A stretch of DNA of 64,000 bases from Leptospira stimsonii (GTDB lineage: Bacteria; Spirochaetota; Leptospiria; Leptospirales; Leptospiraceae): NCBI RefSeq assembly GCF_003545875.1, contig NZ_QHCS01000003.1, forward strand, positions 186,001-250,000. The letters are read 5' to 3'. Shown here in pieces: positions 30,177-42,950 of the stretch. The notes beneath the pieces were generated by a model that was not told where the DNA came from, searched no databases, and saw nothing but the letters and a program-made list of their open reading frames with translations. The first letter of the stretch is position 1; each line of letters starts with the position of its first letter. The position numbers were made by a program, and so were the translations under genes.

Positions 30177-32069
30177 ATGATGGTCCGTATGATTTACGGA
30201 TGGCTTCTCGAGAATGGAAAGATGTTCACATTGATAGATGCATTATTCTTTTTGCTAACGATCTTGATCGTTTTAGGAGTCGGGATTTACGCCGGACGGA
30301 AAGAAAATACGAGCGAAGATTACTTTTTAGGCGGAAGAAGTCTTCCGTGGTGGGGAGTCGCAGGTTCTTTGTTCGGCACAAACGTATCCGCAAATCATAT
30401 CGTCGGAATGTTGGGAATCGGATATTCGGTGGGATTCGCGCAGAGTCACTATATGTTCGGCGCCATTCCGGCTCTTTTACTTTTAAGTTACGTTCTTCTC
30501 CCAATCTATCGAAGGAAAAGGATATTCACCCTATCCCAATTCTTGGAATTGAGATACGGAGAAAACGCTAGATTATTGTATTCGGGAATCGTCTTACTTT
30601 TGATTGCGATTCAGTTAGCCGCCGGTCTTTATATCGGTTCTCGCTCTTTACTTCCTTTTTTTAAGGACTTAGGTTGGCCGATCGGTTATATAGAAGGCGT
30701 TCTTCTGTTGGCAATCATTTCAACCGTTTATACTTGGTTTGGCGGTTTGAAAGCAGTTGTTTACACGGACGTTATCCAATCGATTTTTATTCTTTTTGCA
30801 GGTTTACTTCTCGCGTATTTGACTATTCATCATCCGGCGGTTGGAGGTTGGGACGGGCTTCTTCAAAAAGAGTCCGTACTTGAATTAAAAAATCAACGCA
30901 TGATTTTTTTTCTACCAAGCGATCACTCTTCTCTTCCATGGACCGGCGCTCTGACCGGACTTTTTCTATTGCACGCGTTTTACTGGGGGACCAACCAATA
31001 CGTCGTTCAGAGAACGTTAGGCGCGTCTTCTTTGAGGCAGGCGAGAGCGGGAATATTAGGAGACGGTTTTTTAACCATTACGATTCCCTTCTTCACGGTT
31101 TTGACTGGTGTGGCGGCTTATCATCTTTTTCAATCCATCGGAGAATCGAATCCAATCGATCCGGACGAGGCCTTTTCCAAGTTAGTCGCGCTTGTTGTTC
31201 CCGGCGGCTACGGTTTTGGAGGAATTATTCTCGCGGGATTGTTGGGCGCCATCTTTTCTTCGGTCGATTCTATGTTGAATTCGGCATCGACACTGTTCAC
31301 TATGGATTATTATCCTAAGTTTAGGAAAACGAATTTCGCGAAACAAATATATACGGAAGAAACAATGGGGGAAGCGGAAGCGGTCCGAGTCGGGAGAGCT
31401 TTTCTGCTTTTGTTTTCCGCTCTTACCGTTTTCCTCGCTTTAGTCGCTTACAATCCCTCGTCCAAAGGAAATTTTTTCCTCGAGTTGTCAGCACAAAGTT
31501 CTCACCTTACGCCGGGGCTTCTTGTGATTTTTATTTCCGGTATTTTTTGGAAAAAAGCGAATTCTATATCCGCTGTTTGGACGATTTTACTTTGTCCTAT
31601 CGTTTCTTTTTCTCTTCCTTACGTTTATGAATCGATAGCGGAGAGGAATGAAATTCTTACCTATCTCTTCGGAAGTAAATTAAATTTTTTGCATAGAGTC
31701 TTGATTGTTTCCGTTTTTGGATTTATGTTTCATTTTATATTTAGTAGAATACTCTTTTCTGCAAGTTCAAAGGAACGATCGATCTACGGTTTGGGAGTGA
31801 GGATTTCTTTACAAGCGAGTCTTTGCGTTTTCTTTTGCGTATTTTGGATCGTAATATGTATTCTTTTTAAAGTTTGGACTAATATCGAAGCCGACTGGAT
31901 CACCTTTTCTTCCGGATTCGGAATTTTTGCATCCGGTTTTCTGATTTCATTTCGCCAGTCTTTGAAATACGGGAAATCAAAACGAGTTCGCGCTTTCTTT
32001 CGTACGGACGAATGGGTTGCGACTTTACTTTTAGGAATCACCGTTTCATTGTATTTTTACTTTGGTTAA
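30177..32069 (+). CDS. Sodium:solute symporter (SSS family)
   Basis: The 630-residue protein has about 14-15 membrane helices. The SSS core is visible: GVGIYAGRKENTSEDYFLGGRSLPWWGVAGSLFGTNVSANHIVG (sodium-site helix TM1 and loop), YTWFGGLKAVVYTDVIQ, GTNQYVVQRTLGA, and GLLGAIFSSVDSMLNSASTLFTMDYYPK with the Ser pair of the second sodium site. The substrate is probably a sugar or polyol by similarity to SGLT-like members, unproven. The start is uncertain: an in-frame ATG at 30222 lies closer to the first helix and has GGAAAG just upstream. Confidence 0.88.
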   Translation: MMVRMIYGWLLENGKMFTLIDALFFLLTILIVLGVGIYAGRKENTSEDYFLGGRSLPWWGVAGSLFGTNVSANHIVGMLGIGYSVGFAQSHYMFGAIPALLLLSYVLLPIYRRKRIFTLSQFLELRYGENARLLYSGIVLLLIAIQLAAGLYIGSRSLLPFFKDLGWPIGYIEGVLLLAIISTVYTWFGGLKAVVYTDVIQSIFILFAGLLLAYLTIHHPAVGGWDGLLQKESVLELKNQRMIFFLPSDHSSLPWTGALTGLFLLHAFYWGTNQYVVQRTLGASSLRQARAGILGDGFLTITIPFFTVLTGVAAYHLFQSIGESNPIDPDEAFSKLVALVVPGGYGFGGIILAGLLGAIFSSVDSMLNSASTLFTMDYYPKFRKTNFAKQIYTEETMGEAEAVRVGRAFLLLFSALTVFLALVAYNPSSKGNFFLELSAQSSHLTPGLLVIFISGIFWKKANSISAVWTILLCPIVSFSLPYVYESIAERNEILTYLFGSKLNFLHRVLIVSVFGFMFHFIFSRILFSASSKERSIYGLGVRISLQASLCVFFCVFWIVICILFKVWTNIEADWITFSSGFGIFASGFLISFRQSLKYGKSKRVRAFFRTDEWVATLLLGITVSLYFYFG

Positions 32070-32200
32070 GTATCTGAATATGCGAAAGAGAATGCGAAAC
32101 GTTCTCACTCAAAGGATTTGTTGCTCATTCAAGAGAAGACCTTAAGTCATACGATCACTTTTTCCATTGACAAGCGTCGAGGCGCAGTAAGCTGGACTGT

Positions 32201-32584
32201 ATGAGTTCGGCAATTCTTAAAACATGGATCGGTTGTACGATACTCTCTGTCTTTGTTTTGATCTTCGATTGTGGACCTGTTTGCGAGTTCGATTCTAAGC
32301 TTGCGGTAGATTCTAATGAGTCACAATCCTCCACGCCTTGTCACCAGGAGCAGAGTTCGGAAGACTCTCCCGGTTGCGAGTGGGATTCCGGTTCCATCGC
32401 GCTTTCCGAAACGGATTCCCTTTCGTTTAAACTTTTAAAAGAATTTTTTCCCCTTCATTATCGATCGACGGATTTGCTTTTTAGTTACGAACCGAATTCC
32501 TATTTTAGAAAATTCGTGATCGATAACTTTAAAAAAGACTCGATTCTGTTTCTAATCCTTCCGACTGTTCGGATTCTCATTTAG
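32201..32584 (+). CDS. Small Cys/His-containing exported protein ahead of metal efflux genes
   Basis: The 127-residue product has an N-terminal hydrophobic segment ending IFDCGPVCEF, possibly a lipobox or disulfide-bearing mature start. A Ser/Glu-rich stretch with SSTPCHQEQ and SPGCEWDSG follows, then an amphipathic C-terminal half ending in a hydrophobic run. The Cys and His residues and its position 100 bases before a TolC-CusA pair suggest metal binding or sensing in the envelope, by context only. No family recognised. A TTGACA lies upstream at about 32,167. Confidence 0.55.
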   Translation: MSSAILKTWIGCTILSVFVLIFDCGPVCEFDSKLAVDSNESQSSTPCHQEQSSEDSPGCEWDSGSIALSETDSLSFKLLKEFFPLHYRSTDLLFSYEPNSYFRKFVIDNFKKDSILFLILPTVRILI

Positions 32585-34005
32585 AATCGACCTTCTTACT
32601 TTTTCTCCCAGAGAGGACTTTTTGCGTTTAAGGCGGAATCCGAACGAACGGGAGATCGATGTTCCTTTTAAGGAGGTTTACTTTATGAAATTGAAACGAA
32701 GTTATTTATCTTTTTTTAATACGAAAAGGTATCTTGTTTTTTTAATAGGAATTTTTGAGTGTAGGAAGTCCTTTATTCTTCTTTTATTCTTATTATCAGG
32801 TATAAAATTTTCGGAGATTCAGTCCAACTCAGCCAAAGAATTGGATATCGCGTCTATCTTGAGTTTGGCGGAAAAAAATTCTCCTTTGCTCCTATCTCTC
32901 AATGCCGATTTGGAAACCCTTTTCTATCAGAGGAAACAACAGGGTAAAACCCAAAATCCTTCCGTCACGATGGACTACGGACAAAGGACGGCCGCTGGAT
33001 CGATCGGTTCCGAATACGCGATGCAATTCGAACAACCGATTTATTTTCCAGGTCGTAAAGAATTACGCCAACTCTTGGTGGATAACGATTCTAGGATTAA
33101 GGAAATCCAGTTATCCGAAGCGAGCAATTCGATTCGTTTTAACGCGCTTAAATTCGCTTATCGATATCTTGTTTCGGCTAGTAAGAAAGATCACGTCAAA
33201 GAAAGGCTTCGAAGACTTTCGATCATTGAAAGTTATATTCGTGCGAGACCGTTTATAACTCCACAAGCAAAGACGGATCTTTTTATCATCCAGAGAAAAA
33301 TTTTAGCTCTTCGGAAACATTTTAACGATTTGGAATTGGATGCAAATAAGCAATACGAAGCGATGAATTTGTATCTGATGTTGGAAACCGCTCCTAAGGT
33401 TAGAATTCCTTTTTTTTCCGAAGGTGTGAAATTTGATTTTAAGGGACTCGAGGGCAAAGCCGTTTCCCGGAATCTTAGTTTGTTGGCGGCCAAAGGCGAG
33501 ATCGAAAAGGCGAAGACCGAACTCAATATCGCGAATTTGGAAAAGTATCCGGATTATTCCATCATCAGTCAGGTCGGCGAGGATAGATCCGGGGTAGCCA
33601 ACCGATTCTACGACGTGGGCGTTAAGTTCAAACTTCCGGTTTGGGATCAGTTTCAGAATAAGGTTTCTGCGGCGGAAACAAACGTTAAATCCAAACAGGG
33701 ACTTCTCAATCATCAGGAGAATCTAGTAAAGAGCGCTTTCAAACAGGCTTTTCTCGATTACGAACAATCCAAAACGAATCTGAAACTCTTCAATTTATCA
33801 AAGTTAGACGAAATTGAGCGAGATTTGAATTATGCGGATGGTGAGTTTAGGAAAGGAAGAATCCTAATGATGAGTTATTTGGAATTGGAAAATCAACTTC
33901 ATGAAACTCACCATGCGATTCTCGACGCTCAAATTTCACACGTGGAAACACTTTTGAATCTTCTCTACATCGCGAATGAAAAAGAAATTATAGGAACCTT
34001 TAAAA

Positions 34006-37122
<3,117 letters not shown>

Positions 37123-37158
37123 AAAAATAGAATATAATTTGAGGAAAGAAGATTGGAA

Positions 37159-37192
37159 ATTCTTCCCGCGATCGGAACATTGCGGGAAGAAT
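37159..37192. terminator. Convergent terminator-like hairpin
   Basis: ATTCTTCCCGC (37159-37169) pairs with GCGGGAAGAAT (37182-37192) in the short gap between the convergent RND and lipase genes. It lacks a long T-run but is well placed to stop transcription from both sides. Confidence 0.6.
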
Positions 37193-37202
37193 CGTTGTGA
37201 AA

Positions 37203-38123
37203 TTATTGATTACTTTTTGCGTTAGACGCCATTTTTAAAAAGTAAGCATTTGTATCGTACCAAAGTTGACCAAGATGAAGAGCATTGGTTGCTTCCAAGT
37301 GATCGATTCCGGTAGTTAGGAGAGGAATCGAAGGTCCACCTTTCCAAGTTCCCCATCTTTGAGAAGAATCAGGAACAACGCCGTCGTTAGCGATACTCAT
37401 TCCGTAGAAAGGAGCTCCGATCGCACAGATCGGATAGATGATTCCCATTGCTGGGTGTTGAATCAGATCGGGAACGGAGATTGTAGATCCGTAGGAAAAG
37501 TACTTAACTCCGGATACGTTTGGAGACGCGGCATTCAAAGCTTTCACACCGTCAGTGGTAAGGAGTTTCAAAGCGGCTGTTGCGTTCTGACTGGAATCTC
37601 CATAGACAAAGCCGATCACGGCATTGAGCACTGTGGAAACGTAAGGAAGGGCCCAACTTGGGATCACGGTGGCGACGATGTTTGCGACCGGGCTTCCTTG
37701 GTGAGGAGTGTTCAAAGTAGTTACTGTCGCCACTTTAGAACTCATAGAGAGATTCGAAACCATATAGCGAGCATCCAGACCACCTTGCGAGTGACCGATG
37801 ATATGCACCTTTCCGGTGTAATTGTTTGCGGCCATCGCCGCGAGGATTGCAGTTTTCAACTGAGAAGCTCTGTTGGAGCTCGAGTTCAGTGCGGTAACGG
37901 AAGGAGTCAATACGGTGGCTCCCTGACTTGTCAGATAGGCCGCATTACCACCCCAATAGTCAATCACTGTGGAACCATTTCCCCAACCGAAAAGACCGTG
38001 AGCTAACACGATCGGATAGGTCCCGGAAAGGGGCTTGCTGGAAGAGCCTCCGCCGGACGCAGAAAGAACGCTTGTTATAAAAAAAACAAGCAATACGCTT
38101 ACTATTCTCATCACTTTTTTCAT
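37203..38123 (-). CDS. Secreted lipase, Pseudomonas lipase-like alpha/beta hydrolase
   Basis: The 306-residue protein has a signal peptide (residues 1-22) and a glycine/serine-rich start. The lipase fold shows YPIVLAHGLFGWG (oxyanion region, 36-48), IIGHSQGGLDARY with nucleophile S112, NTPHQGSPVA, NDGVVPDSS (acid) and GIDHLEATN (catalytic histidine). It matches family I bacterial triacylglycerol lipases in arrangement. Those often need a membrane-bound foldase (Lif); none is adjacent. It is the first of three exported hydrolases encoded within 7 kb on the same strand. Confidence 0.9.
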   Translation of the reverse strand: MKKVMRIVSVLLVFFITSVLSASGGGSSSKPLSGTYPIVLAHGLFGWGNGSTVIDYWGGNAAYLTSQGATVLTPSVTALNSSSNRASQLKTAILAAMAANNYTGKVHIIGHSQGGLDARYMVSNLSMSSKVATVTTLNTPHQGSPVANIVATVIPSWALPYVSTVLNAVIGFVYGDSSQNATAALKLLTTDGVKALNAASPNVSGVKYFSYGSTISVPDLIQHPAMGIIYPICAIGAPFYGMSIANDGVVPDSSQRWGTWKGGPSIPLLTTGIDHLEATNALHLGQLWYDTNAYFLKMASNAKSNQ

Positions 38124-39371
38124 TTGTATTTACCTCGTGCTCTTAGGAAGAGCGCAAACGCAAGATATTAGAGAATAAACGTCGTTCAAGAAAAAAACGT
38201 TAAGCGAAGTCAGTTCTCTCATATTTTTTATTAAATAACGTACGTTTGTTATACAATAATTGTAGATAAGTTTTATATAATTCGAATATAAGGAAGATGG
38301 AAAGTTAGGCGGAATGCAGTTTGTATTTATGCAATTCTTCTTCGAAGCTTTAAAATTCAATCCACTTAAAGTCAGGTGTTTGACCGAATCGGAGTTGTTG
38401 GTTCTCTCTCGAGTAAATCTTCCCGCATGATCCGGCATTCCTGTTTTTAGAGGAAATGTCTTTTCTTTTTACTTCTCCGGATTCTTGGCGCTGAATTTCA
38501 ATTTCGACATACATCAGGTTCTACGAAAAAACTCAAACAGGTTTCCGCAATACCAATCGAATTTACATCTAATTGTTTTCCGTTGTAAGGATCCAAATTC
38601 GAGAATTCTATTTCAAAGAAGAAATTGCGATTTTATTTTCGGAGAATGGATGATTGATCGACCAATTCGAATTGAATTAACAAAGAAACAATTGAATATG
38701 ATTTTTTTAGAAGGCAAACCGAACTCTTAAACAAAGAGCTTTGAGGATTCGCTCCTGATTTCGACTCTTGGACGAACGAAATGTTTGTCTGAACGGACGT
38801 CGATTCTAAAATTCCAACGGACGGATCGAAGGGCGGTTTTCTTTATTCCTTTGATTATGTTATTGAAATGAATTCAAGTAGCTTTCGGGTTTTCTGCGCT
38901 GGGGTTGCGTGCTCGATGGTATTTTTATTTTATCTCCTACGAATTCAATGAGACCTTACAGCAGTTAGGTGACTCGGCAAATCGTGAAAACGAACTATTA
39001 TCCGATCGTATTGAATACAATTACTCTCGGAACCCCTTTTTGGCGGTTTTCTATTGTATTGGAATTTATCCCAACGGGTTTCATCAGGATTGGATTTTTC
39101 GAGATACGGAATTTTTGGTTTGAAAGCGTCCTTACTCGGTTTTTGGATCAATCCTCCAACCATTAAAAGGATGACCGAAATTGGACAGACTCTTATAAAA
39201 ACTGGTTCAACAACTGGGCTAATCCTGGAGTTGACTCGGTTGAGATGCAAATTCTTGCTGTCCACTCGATTCATTGCCATGTGCGTTATAGCAAGCATTT
39301 TGCTGACGGAGTTCGCAAGGTATCTTTGAGATAATATTAGAAATACACGAAATTCTAATTCTTTACGATGG
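38124..39371. other. 1.25 kb region without a confident gene; possible decayed coding DNA
   Basis: Short frames occur on both strands (about 38,485-38,730, 38,905-39,329 on plus; 38,945-39,298 on minus), none with a ribosome site or known motif. One plus frame from about 39,165 to 39,330 has coding-like composition (a stretch ending HFADGVRKVSLR, then TAA), but it is interrupted by a stop just upstream. This could be the 3' remnant of a lost gene. The lipase promoter must lie at the left end. Confidence 0.4.
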
Positions 39372-40277
39372 TTATCGGTTCGGATGAGATTGTACGTTGC
39401 AGTCTCGGATCTTTCTCGGGTTTTGGATTTTAGGGAGATCGGAAAAAGTAGAAAAGGGGCTTGTCTCGATTTTGGTAGGATTCTGATCGGACGGGCTGAT
39501 TCCTACGGATCCGAAGGAAGTAGGAGGACTAAAACAAAGAGGAAACTCATTCGTTCGTTGAAGTGTCGGTTTATCTTTTTGAATTGAGAAGATAGATTCA
39601 AAAACCTGAATATAGATTCGATCCGATTTTTGCGACCAACGTATACGGTGGAGGGGCGTTTCTTTCCATTCCGGAAGCGAAATCCGAGAAACGATTTGAA
39701 GCGATGAATTTGCTTCGGGAGCTCGCCGGAGCCAGACTATCTCAGGCTGAAGAAACTCAAGGTCTTCGTCCGTGACCGCAAGAATAAGAATTAGAGAGTT
39801 CCCGTCCGGAGAAGGAACTAACTGTAAAACGACCTGACCGGGTTTCAGATGTGTGGAGATCAAAATCTCTTTTTTTTCATCGAGATTAAGTGCCGAAGGG
39901 ATTCTTGCAAAGCTACCGTATTGGTCGTCTTTTCCTCCGATCCAGTACAAGGATTTCGTTCCTGAGTGAAAGTAAACGGTTCCCGGCAAAATCCAAGACG
40001 AAAACGGAATTTGCCCGATCGGATTCGAAGATTCTTCAGGACGAAAGAGACGAATGATAGAACGATAATTTCGTTTTAAAGTTGTTCCGGAAAGCGGATT
40101 CCACGAATCCTTTTCTTGATATAAAACTTCCGTCTGAACGATTTCTTTTCCCGAAGAAGAAAAACCTCTTTCCAAAGTAAGTGATGAATCTTTCCAGATC
40201 AAAAAAGAACAGGAGGGAAAAAGCAAAAGAATATATAACGAATTATGAATTTGTTTTAGGAGGGATTTATTTTTCAT
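39372..40277 (-). CDS. Probable lipoprotein, beta-rich, unknown function
   Basis: The 301-residue product begins with a hydrophobic core and LLFPSCSFLIW, a lipobox with the cysteine near residue 23. The mature protein is beta-rich with repeated Trp- and Asp-containing segments (SLYWIGGKDDQYGSF, LQLVPSPDGNSLILIL, IRWSQKSDRIYIQVF). This spacing suggests a beta-propeller (WD40/TolB-like) of a few blades. The frame opens at 40355, but the ATG at 40277 begins the signal peptide. It lies directly downstream of the first hydrolase paralogue on the same strand. Confidence 0.68.
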   Translation of the reverse strand: MKNKSLLKQIHNSLYILLLFPSCSFLIWKDSSLTLERGFSSSGKEIVQTEVLYQEKDSWNPLSGTTLKRNYRSIIRLFRPEESSNPIGQIPFSSWILPGTVYFHSGTKSLYWIGGKDDQYGSFARIPSALNLDEKKEILISTHLKPGQVVLQLVPSPDGNSLILILAVTDEDLEFLQPEIVWLRRAPEANSSLQIVSRISLPEWKETPLHRIRWSQKSDRIYIQVFESIFSIQKDKPTLQRTNEFPLCFSPPTSFGSVGISPSDQNPTKIETSPFSTFSDLPKIQNPRKIRDCNVQSHPNR

Positions 40278-40373
40278 AAAATGGAAACTAGTGGAGGATG
40301 TGAAATCGATCGGATCAAAGTCAAGGCAACCCCGCTCGATAGAGCGGAGCCGCACTCATTGACTAAAGTTGAA

Positions 40374-41207
40374 TTATCTCCAACCTTCGTTTTTTATCTC
40401 ACTGTGGTTGAGATACAATCCCGAGGTTCCAACGGAAGGTGCTCTGGTATGTCCTTGAAACTGAGTGTAAGTTACATTCGAGTTAAAAGGCCAAATCCCT
40501 TCGCTCTGCGTCAGAGAAGATTGGCACTTGCTTACGCCACCCGCCTTGTTATAAGCACAAGAAGAGTGAAACGCTACCGCGTAGTCGTCTTCACCAGGTA
40601 GAATCAGAGAAGCTCCGATCATTCCTTTGTAACCAGGAACCTGGTAAACGGTAACTCCGGCGGTATTGTTGTGGTTGTAAGCACCTCTCGCAGTAGAAAC
40701 GATCAGAGATTTATCCATCGCGTTTCCACCAAACCCAAAAGTAATTCCGTTGAGAGCCGAAGCGAGTTCGGATCCACCGGATGCGGCGGCCAGTGCGGTA
40801 ATTTTTGTGAAATTATATCCGCGGCTGGAAGCGCTTGCTCCAAGATTTGCGAGCCAGTACTCAGTCACATAACAGCCAGCGCTATGGCAAACGATTTTGC
40901 AGGAATTGGATCCTTTACAATACGTGTTTACCACAGTTGTAAAGTTAGTCTGTGCTCTTGCAGATCCGTAATTTCTCGGATCTGAAGTTCCATCGTAACC
41001 AACAAACACTTTTGCTCCTGATACGGAGTTTACGCTACTTCCCCAATAATTGTTCACGTCCACAGTTCCGGTTCCGTTGTGGTTCTTATCAGACTTTCCG
41101 TGAACAAACACGGTATAAGTTTGAGCGGAAAGAGTCCCCGCTAAAAGAAACACACAAAGAGCCAGTCCCATCATCAGCTTTGTTTTCAAATTACTCATCT
41201 TTTTCAC
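40374..41207 (-). CDS. Exported alpha/beta hydrolase, paralogue 1
   Basis: The 277-residue protein has a signal peptide (about residues 1-28, AGTLSAQTY) and an alpha/beta hydrolase core. It shows YTVFVHGKSD (oxyanion loop, 31-40), a nucleophile elbow IVCHSAGC in place of GxSxG (serine near 109), and candidate acid and histidine in LPGEDDYAVAFHSS and QGHTRAP. Six cysteines suggest disulfides in the exported protein. It differs from the protein at 42951 at only about 19 mature residues, a clear recent duplication. GTG start after GGAG, with the paralogue's leader conserved. Substrate unknown. Confidence 0.82.
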   Translation of the reverse strand: MKKMSNLKTKLMMGLALCVFLLAGTLSAQTYTVFVHGKSDKNHNGTGTVDVNNYWGSSVNSVSGAKVFVGYDGTSDPRNYGSARAQTNFTTVVNTYCKGSNSCKIVCHSAGCYVTEYWLANLGASASSRGYNFTKITALAAASGGSELASALNGITFGFGGNAMDKSLIVSTARGAYNHNNTAGVTVYQVPGYKGMIGASLILPGEDDYAVAFHSSCAYNKAGGVSKCQSSLTQSEGIWPFNSNVTYTQFQGHTRAPSVGTSGLYLNHSEIKNEGWR

Positions 41208-41460
41208 TATTCTCCATTTCTTTGGGGAAAAGAAATTCTTCTCCCGCTCTAAAAGTTTAACTCTTCTTCTATTAAGTCAAGTGAAGTATCGCAATTTATA
41301 AATAACGATAAAAATAAAAAAATCATCTTTAAAAAACACTTATTATAAATAAATACAAATATGGTTGCTCTTCTTTCGGGAGAATATACGCTGATCAACG
41401 AAAAAGAACCCTCATTTTGCGTTATGTGCTCTTTTAAAGGGGATAAAAGAAAAGGAAATC
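41208..41460. promoter_or_regulatory. Divergent promoter region between hydrolase 1 and the anchored protein
   Basis: This 250-base AT-rich region has ACTTGACTTAA on the minus strand (41272-41282), also present before paralogue 2 (43841-43851). TTGACT could be a -35 box; no convincing -10 is matched at 17 bases. AAAAGGAAATC is the ribosome site for the plus-strand gene. Confidence 0.4.
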
Positions 41461-42684
41461 ATGAAAATCGGAAACAAATATGTGATCTATGGAGTGATTG
41501 TGTCAGTGATCTTGATTCTAACGGCGTTCGTTTTCTGGCCGGAAGAGAAGGGAGGTTCTTGGTTTCAATCCGATGCCGAGAAGAAAGAAAGGGCTGAACG
41601 GATGGCGAGAAGTTCTCCCCCCGGAGGTTCCGGATCTCCGTTTGACGGAGAGAGCGGAGGCGGATCGTTACAAGACATAGATGATTCCGTTCCGATCGAA
41701 AGAATATTAGAAGATTATAAAGAATGGTCGCAGTATCCTCCAAATTCGAGACCGCTTTCCAAGTTCAACGAAGACCTGATTCGGCCGTCTTTTATTCAGA
41801 CGACCGCGATTCCTATGGTGGATAGCGCGGATTCGAAAGAGCCGAACGGCTACAGTTGTCAATTACAACCTCTTGCCTGGGCAGTCATCGGTTCGCAAGA
41901 TCATATGAGAATCGTTTTTGATTGTAGAGGTCCTGAGGGAAAAAGAATTCCGATCGAGATTAAGGGATCTCGTATGTGGAGGGAATTTGACGGTGAGAAG
42001 TTCGGAACTTTGAGTCCGGATGTTGGGGATAACGGAGTCAATGGAGACGATGTCGCCAAGGACTTACTCTATACGTTTCAATGGAAACCGACTCAGAAAG
42101 ACTGGGGAGATATGATTCTCGAAGTCGACTTTCGTTACGGGCCGGGTTATAAAAAAACAGGAAAATTGAATACTTCATTCTATTCTTCTCCCGGAAAACC
42201 GGCGGAGTTGAGCGGAGCTTTCTCCGATACGACGAGCGACGGCTCCCTTGTTGTAAGAGTAGGAATCAACGTTTACACTGCAGGGAATTATCATGTGGAA
42301 GCAAATCTGAAACACGCGGAAACAGGGGAATACATCGCTTGGGCGACGTTCGATTCTAAACTTCCATCCGGTTACGGAGAGGCAGAATTCTTATTTTATG
42401 GAAAATTGATTCGAGACTCCGGTTTGGACGGTCCATACGTGGTAACGGATATAAGAGGTCACCGAGTAAACCTTGCTGTAGATCCCGAATGGTTTAGTCA
42501 AGGAGAAGCAGGATTGAAGAAGATTCAAGCGGCGAGAACGACGGAACCGGATCGAGAACTCATTCTTCCTTATAAGGATTTTTTTAAGACGAAATTTTAC
42601 GACGTGAAACAGTTTACTTCTAAGATATGGGACAGTAATGAGAAACAAAAAAGGATTAAAGAATTAGAAAGTATGGAAAGGTGA
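41461..42684 (+). CDS. Membrane-anchored periplasmic protein between the hydrolase paralogues
   Basis: The 407-residue protein has one N-terminal membrane helix (about residues 8-26) and a charged stretch, then a Gly/Ser-rich linker (SSPPGGSGSPFDGESGGGS, 51-69). A large beta-rich domain follows with two probable Ig-like halves and a short helical tail. It looks like a single-pass protein with a periplasmic domain. Lying between two near-identical exported hydrolases, it could be a chaperone, receptor or inhibitor. It is not a typical all-helical lipase foldase. AAAAGGAAATC precedes the ATG. No family recognised. Confidence 0.72.
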   Translation: MKIGNKYVIYGVIVSVILILTAFVFWPEEKGGSWFQSDAEKKERAERMARSSPPGGSGSPFDGESGGGSLQDIDDSVPIERILEDYKEWSQYPPNSRPLSKFNEDLIRPSFIQTTAIPMVDSADSKEPNGYSCQLQPLAWAVIGSQDHMRIVFDCRGPEGKRIPIEIKGSRMWREFDGEKFGTLSPDVGDNGVNGDDVAKDLLYTFQWKPTQKDWGDMILEVDFRYGPGYKKTGKLNTSFYSSPGKPAELSGAFSDTTSDGSLVVRVGINVYTAGNYHVEANLKHAETGEYIAWATFDSKLPSGYGEAEFLFYGKLIRDSGLDGPYVVTDIRGHRVNLAVDPEWFSQGEAGLKKIQAARTTEPDRELILPYKDFFKTKFYDVKQFTSKIWDSNEKQKRIKELESMER

Positions 42685-42902
42685 ATTTGAATAAATTTAG
42701 TAAAAAAGAATATACGAATAATTTAAACATATGATTTCCTTTTTGTCCTTAAGTCCGTTCGGATTTTTTAATTCCTCATGCAGATGGGAGGTTATCGGTT
42801 TTTAATAGGTTATTTTTTTGATTTGTCTCGGTCTGTAAAAGAGGATTCTTTTTGGAAAAGATCGAGAGAGACACCGTTGAATGATCGAAATGGATTCTTA
42901 CG

Positions 42903-42938
42903 AACTCCGCTCCCCATAAAGAGCGGAGTTTCTTTTTT
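42903..42938 (+). terminator. Intrinsic terminator
   Basis: AACTCCGCTC (42903-42912) and GAGCGGAGTT (42921-42930) form a perfect stem followed by TCTTTTTT. It lies about 220 bases after the anchored-protein gene and 13 bases before the 3' end of paralogue 2, so it may serve both strands. A shortened copy (CCGCTC/GAGCGG at 40332-40347) lies after paralogue 1. Confidence 0.82.
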
Positions 42939-42950
42939 AAAAAAGAAGAA

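Noticed and set aside
38130..38730. Small frames on both strands upstream of the lipase gene
   Set aside because: AT-rich, low-complexity products with no start signals; the region is described as non-coding or decayed.
38945..39298. 117-codon minus-strand frame in the 1.25 kb gap
   Set aside because: No ribosome site, no motif, and it competes with an equally plausible plus-strand remnant, so it is not called.
41461..42684. Idea that the anchored protein is a lipase-specific foldase (Lif)
   Set aside because: Lif proteins are all-helical after the anchor and lie next to the lipase; this domain is beta-rich and lies between a different hydrolase family.
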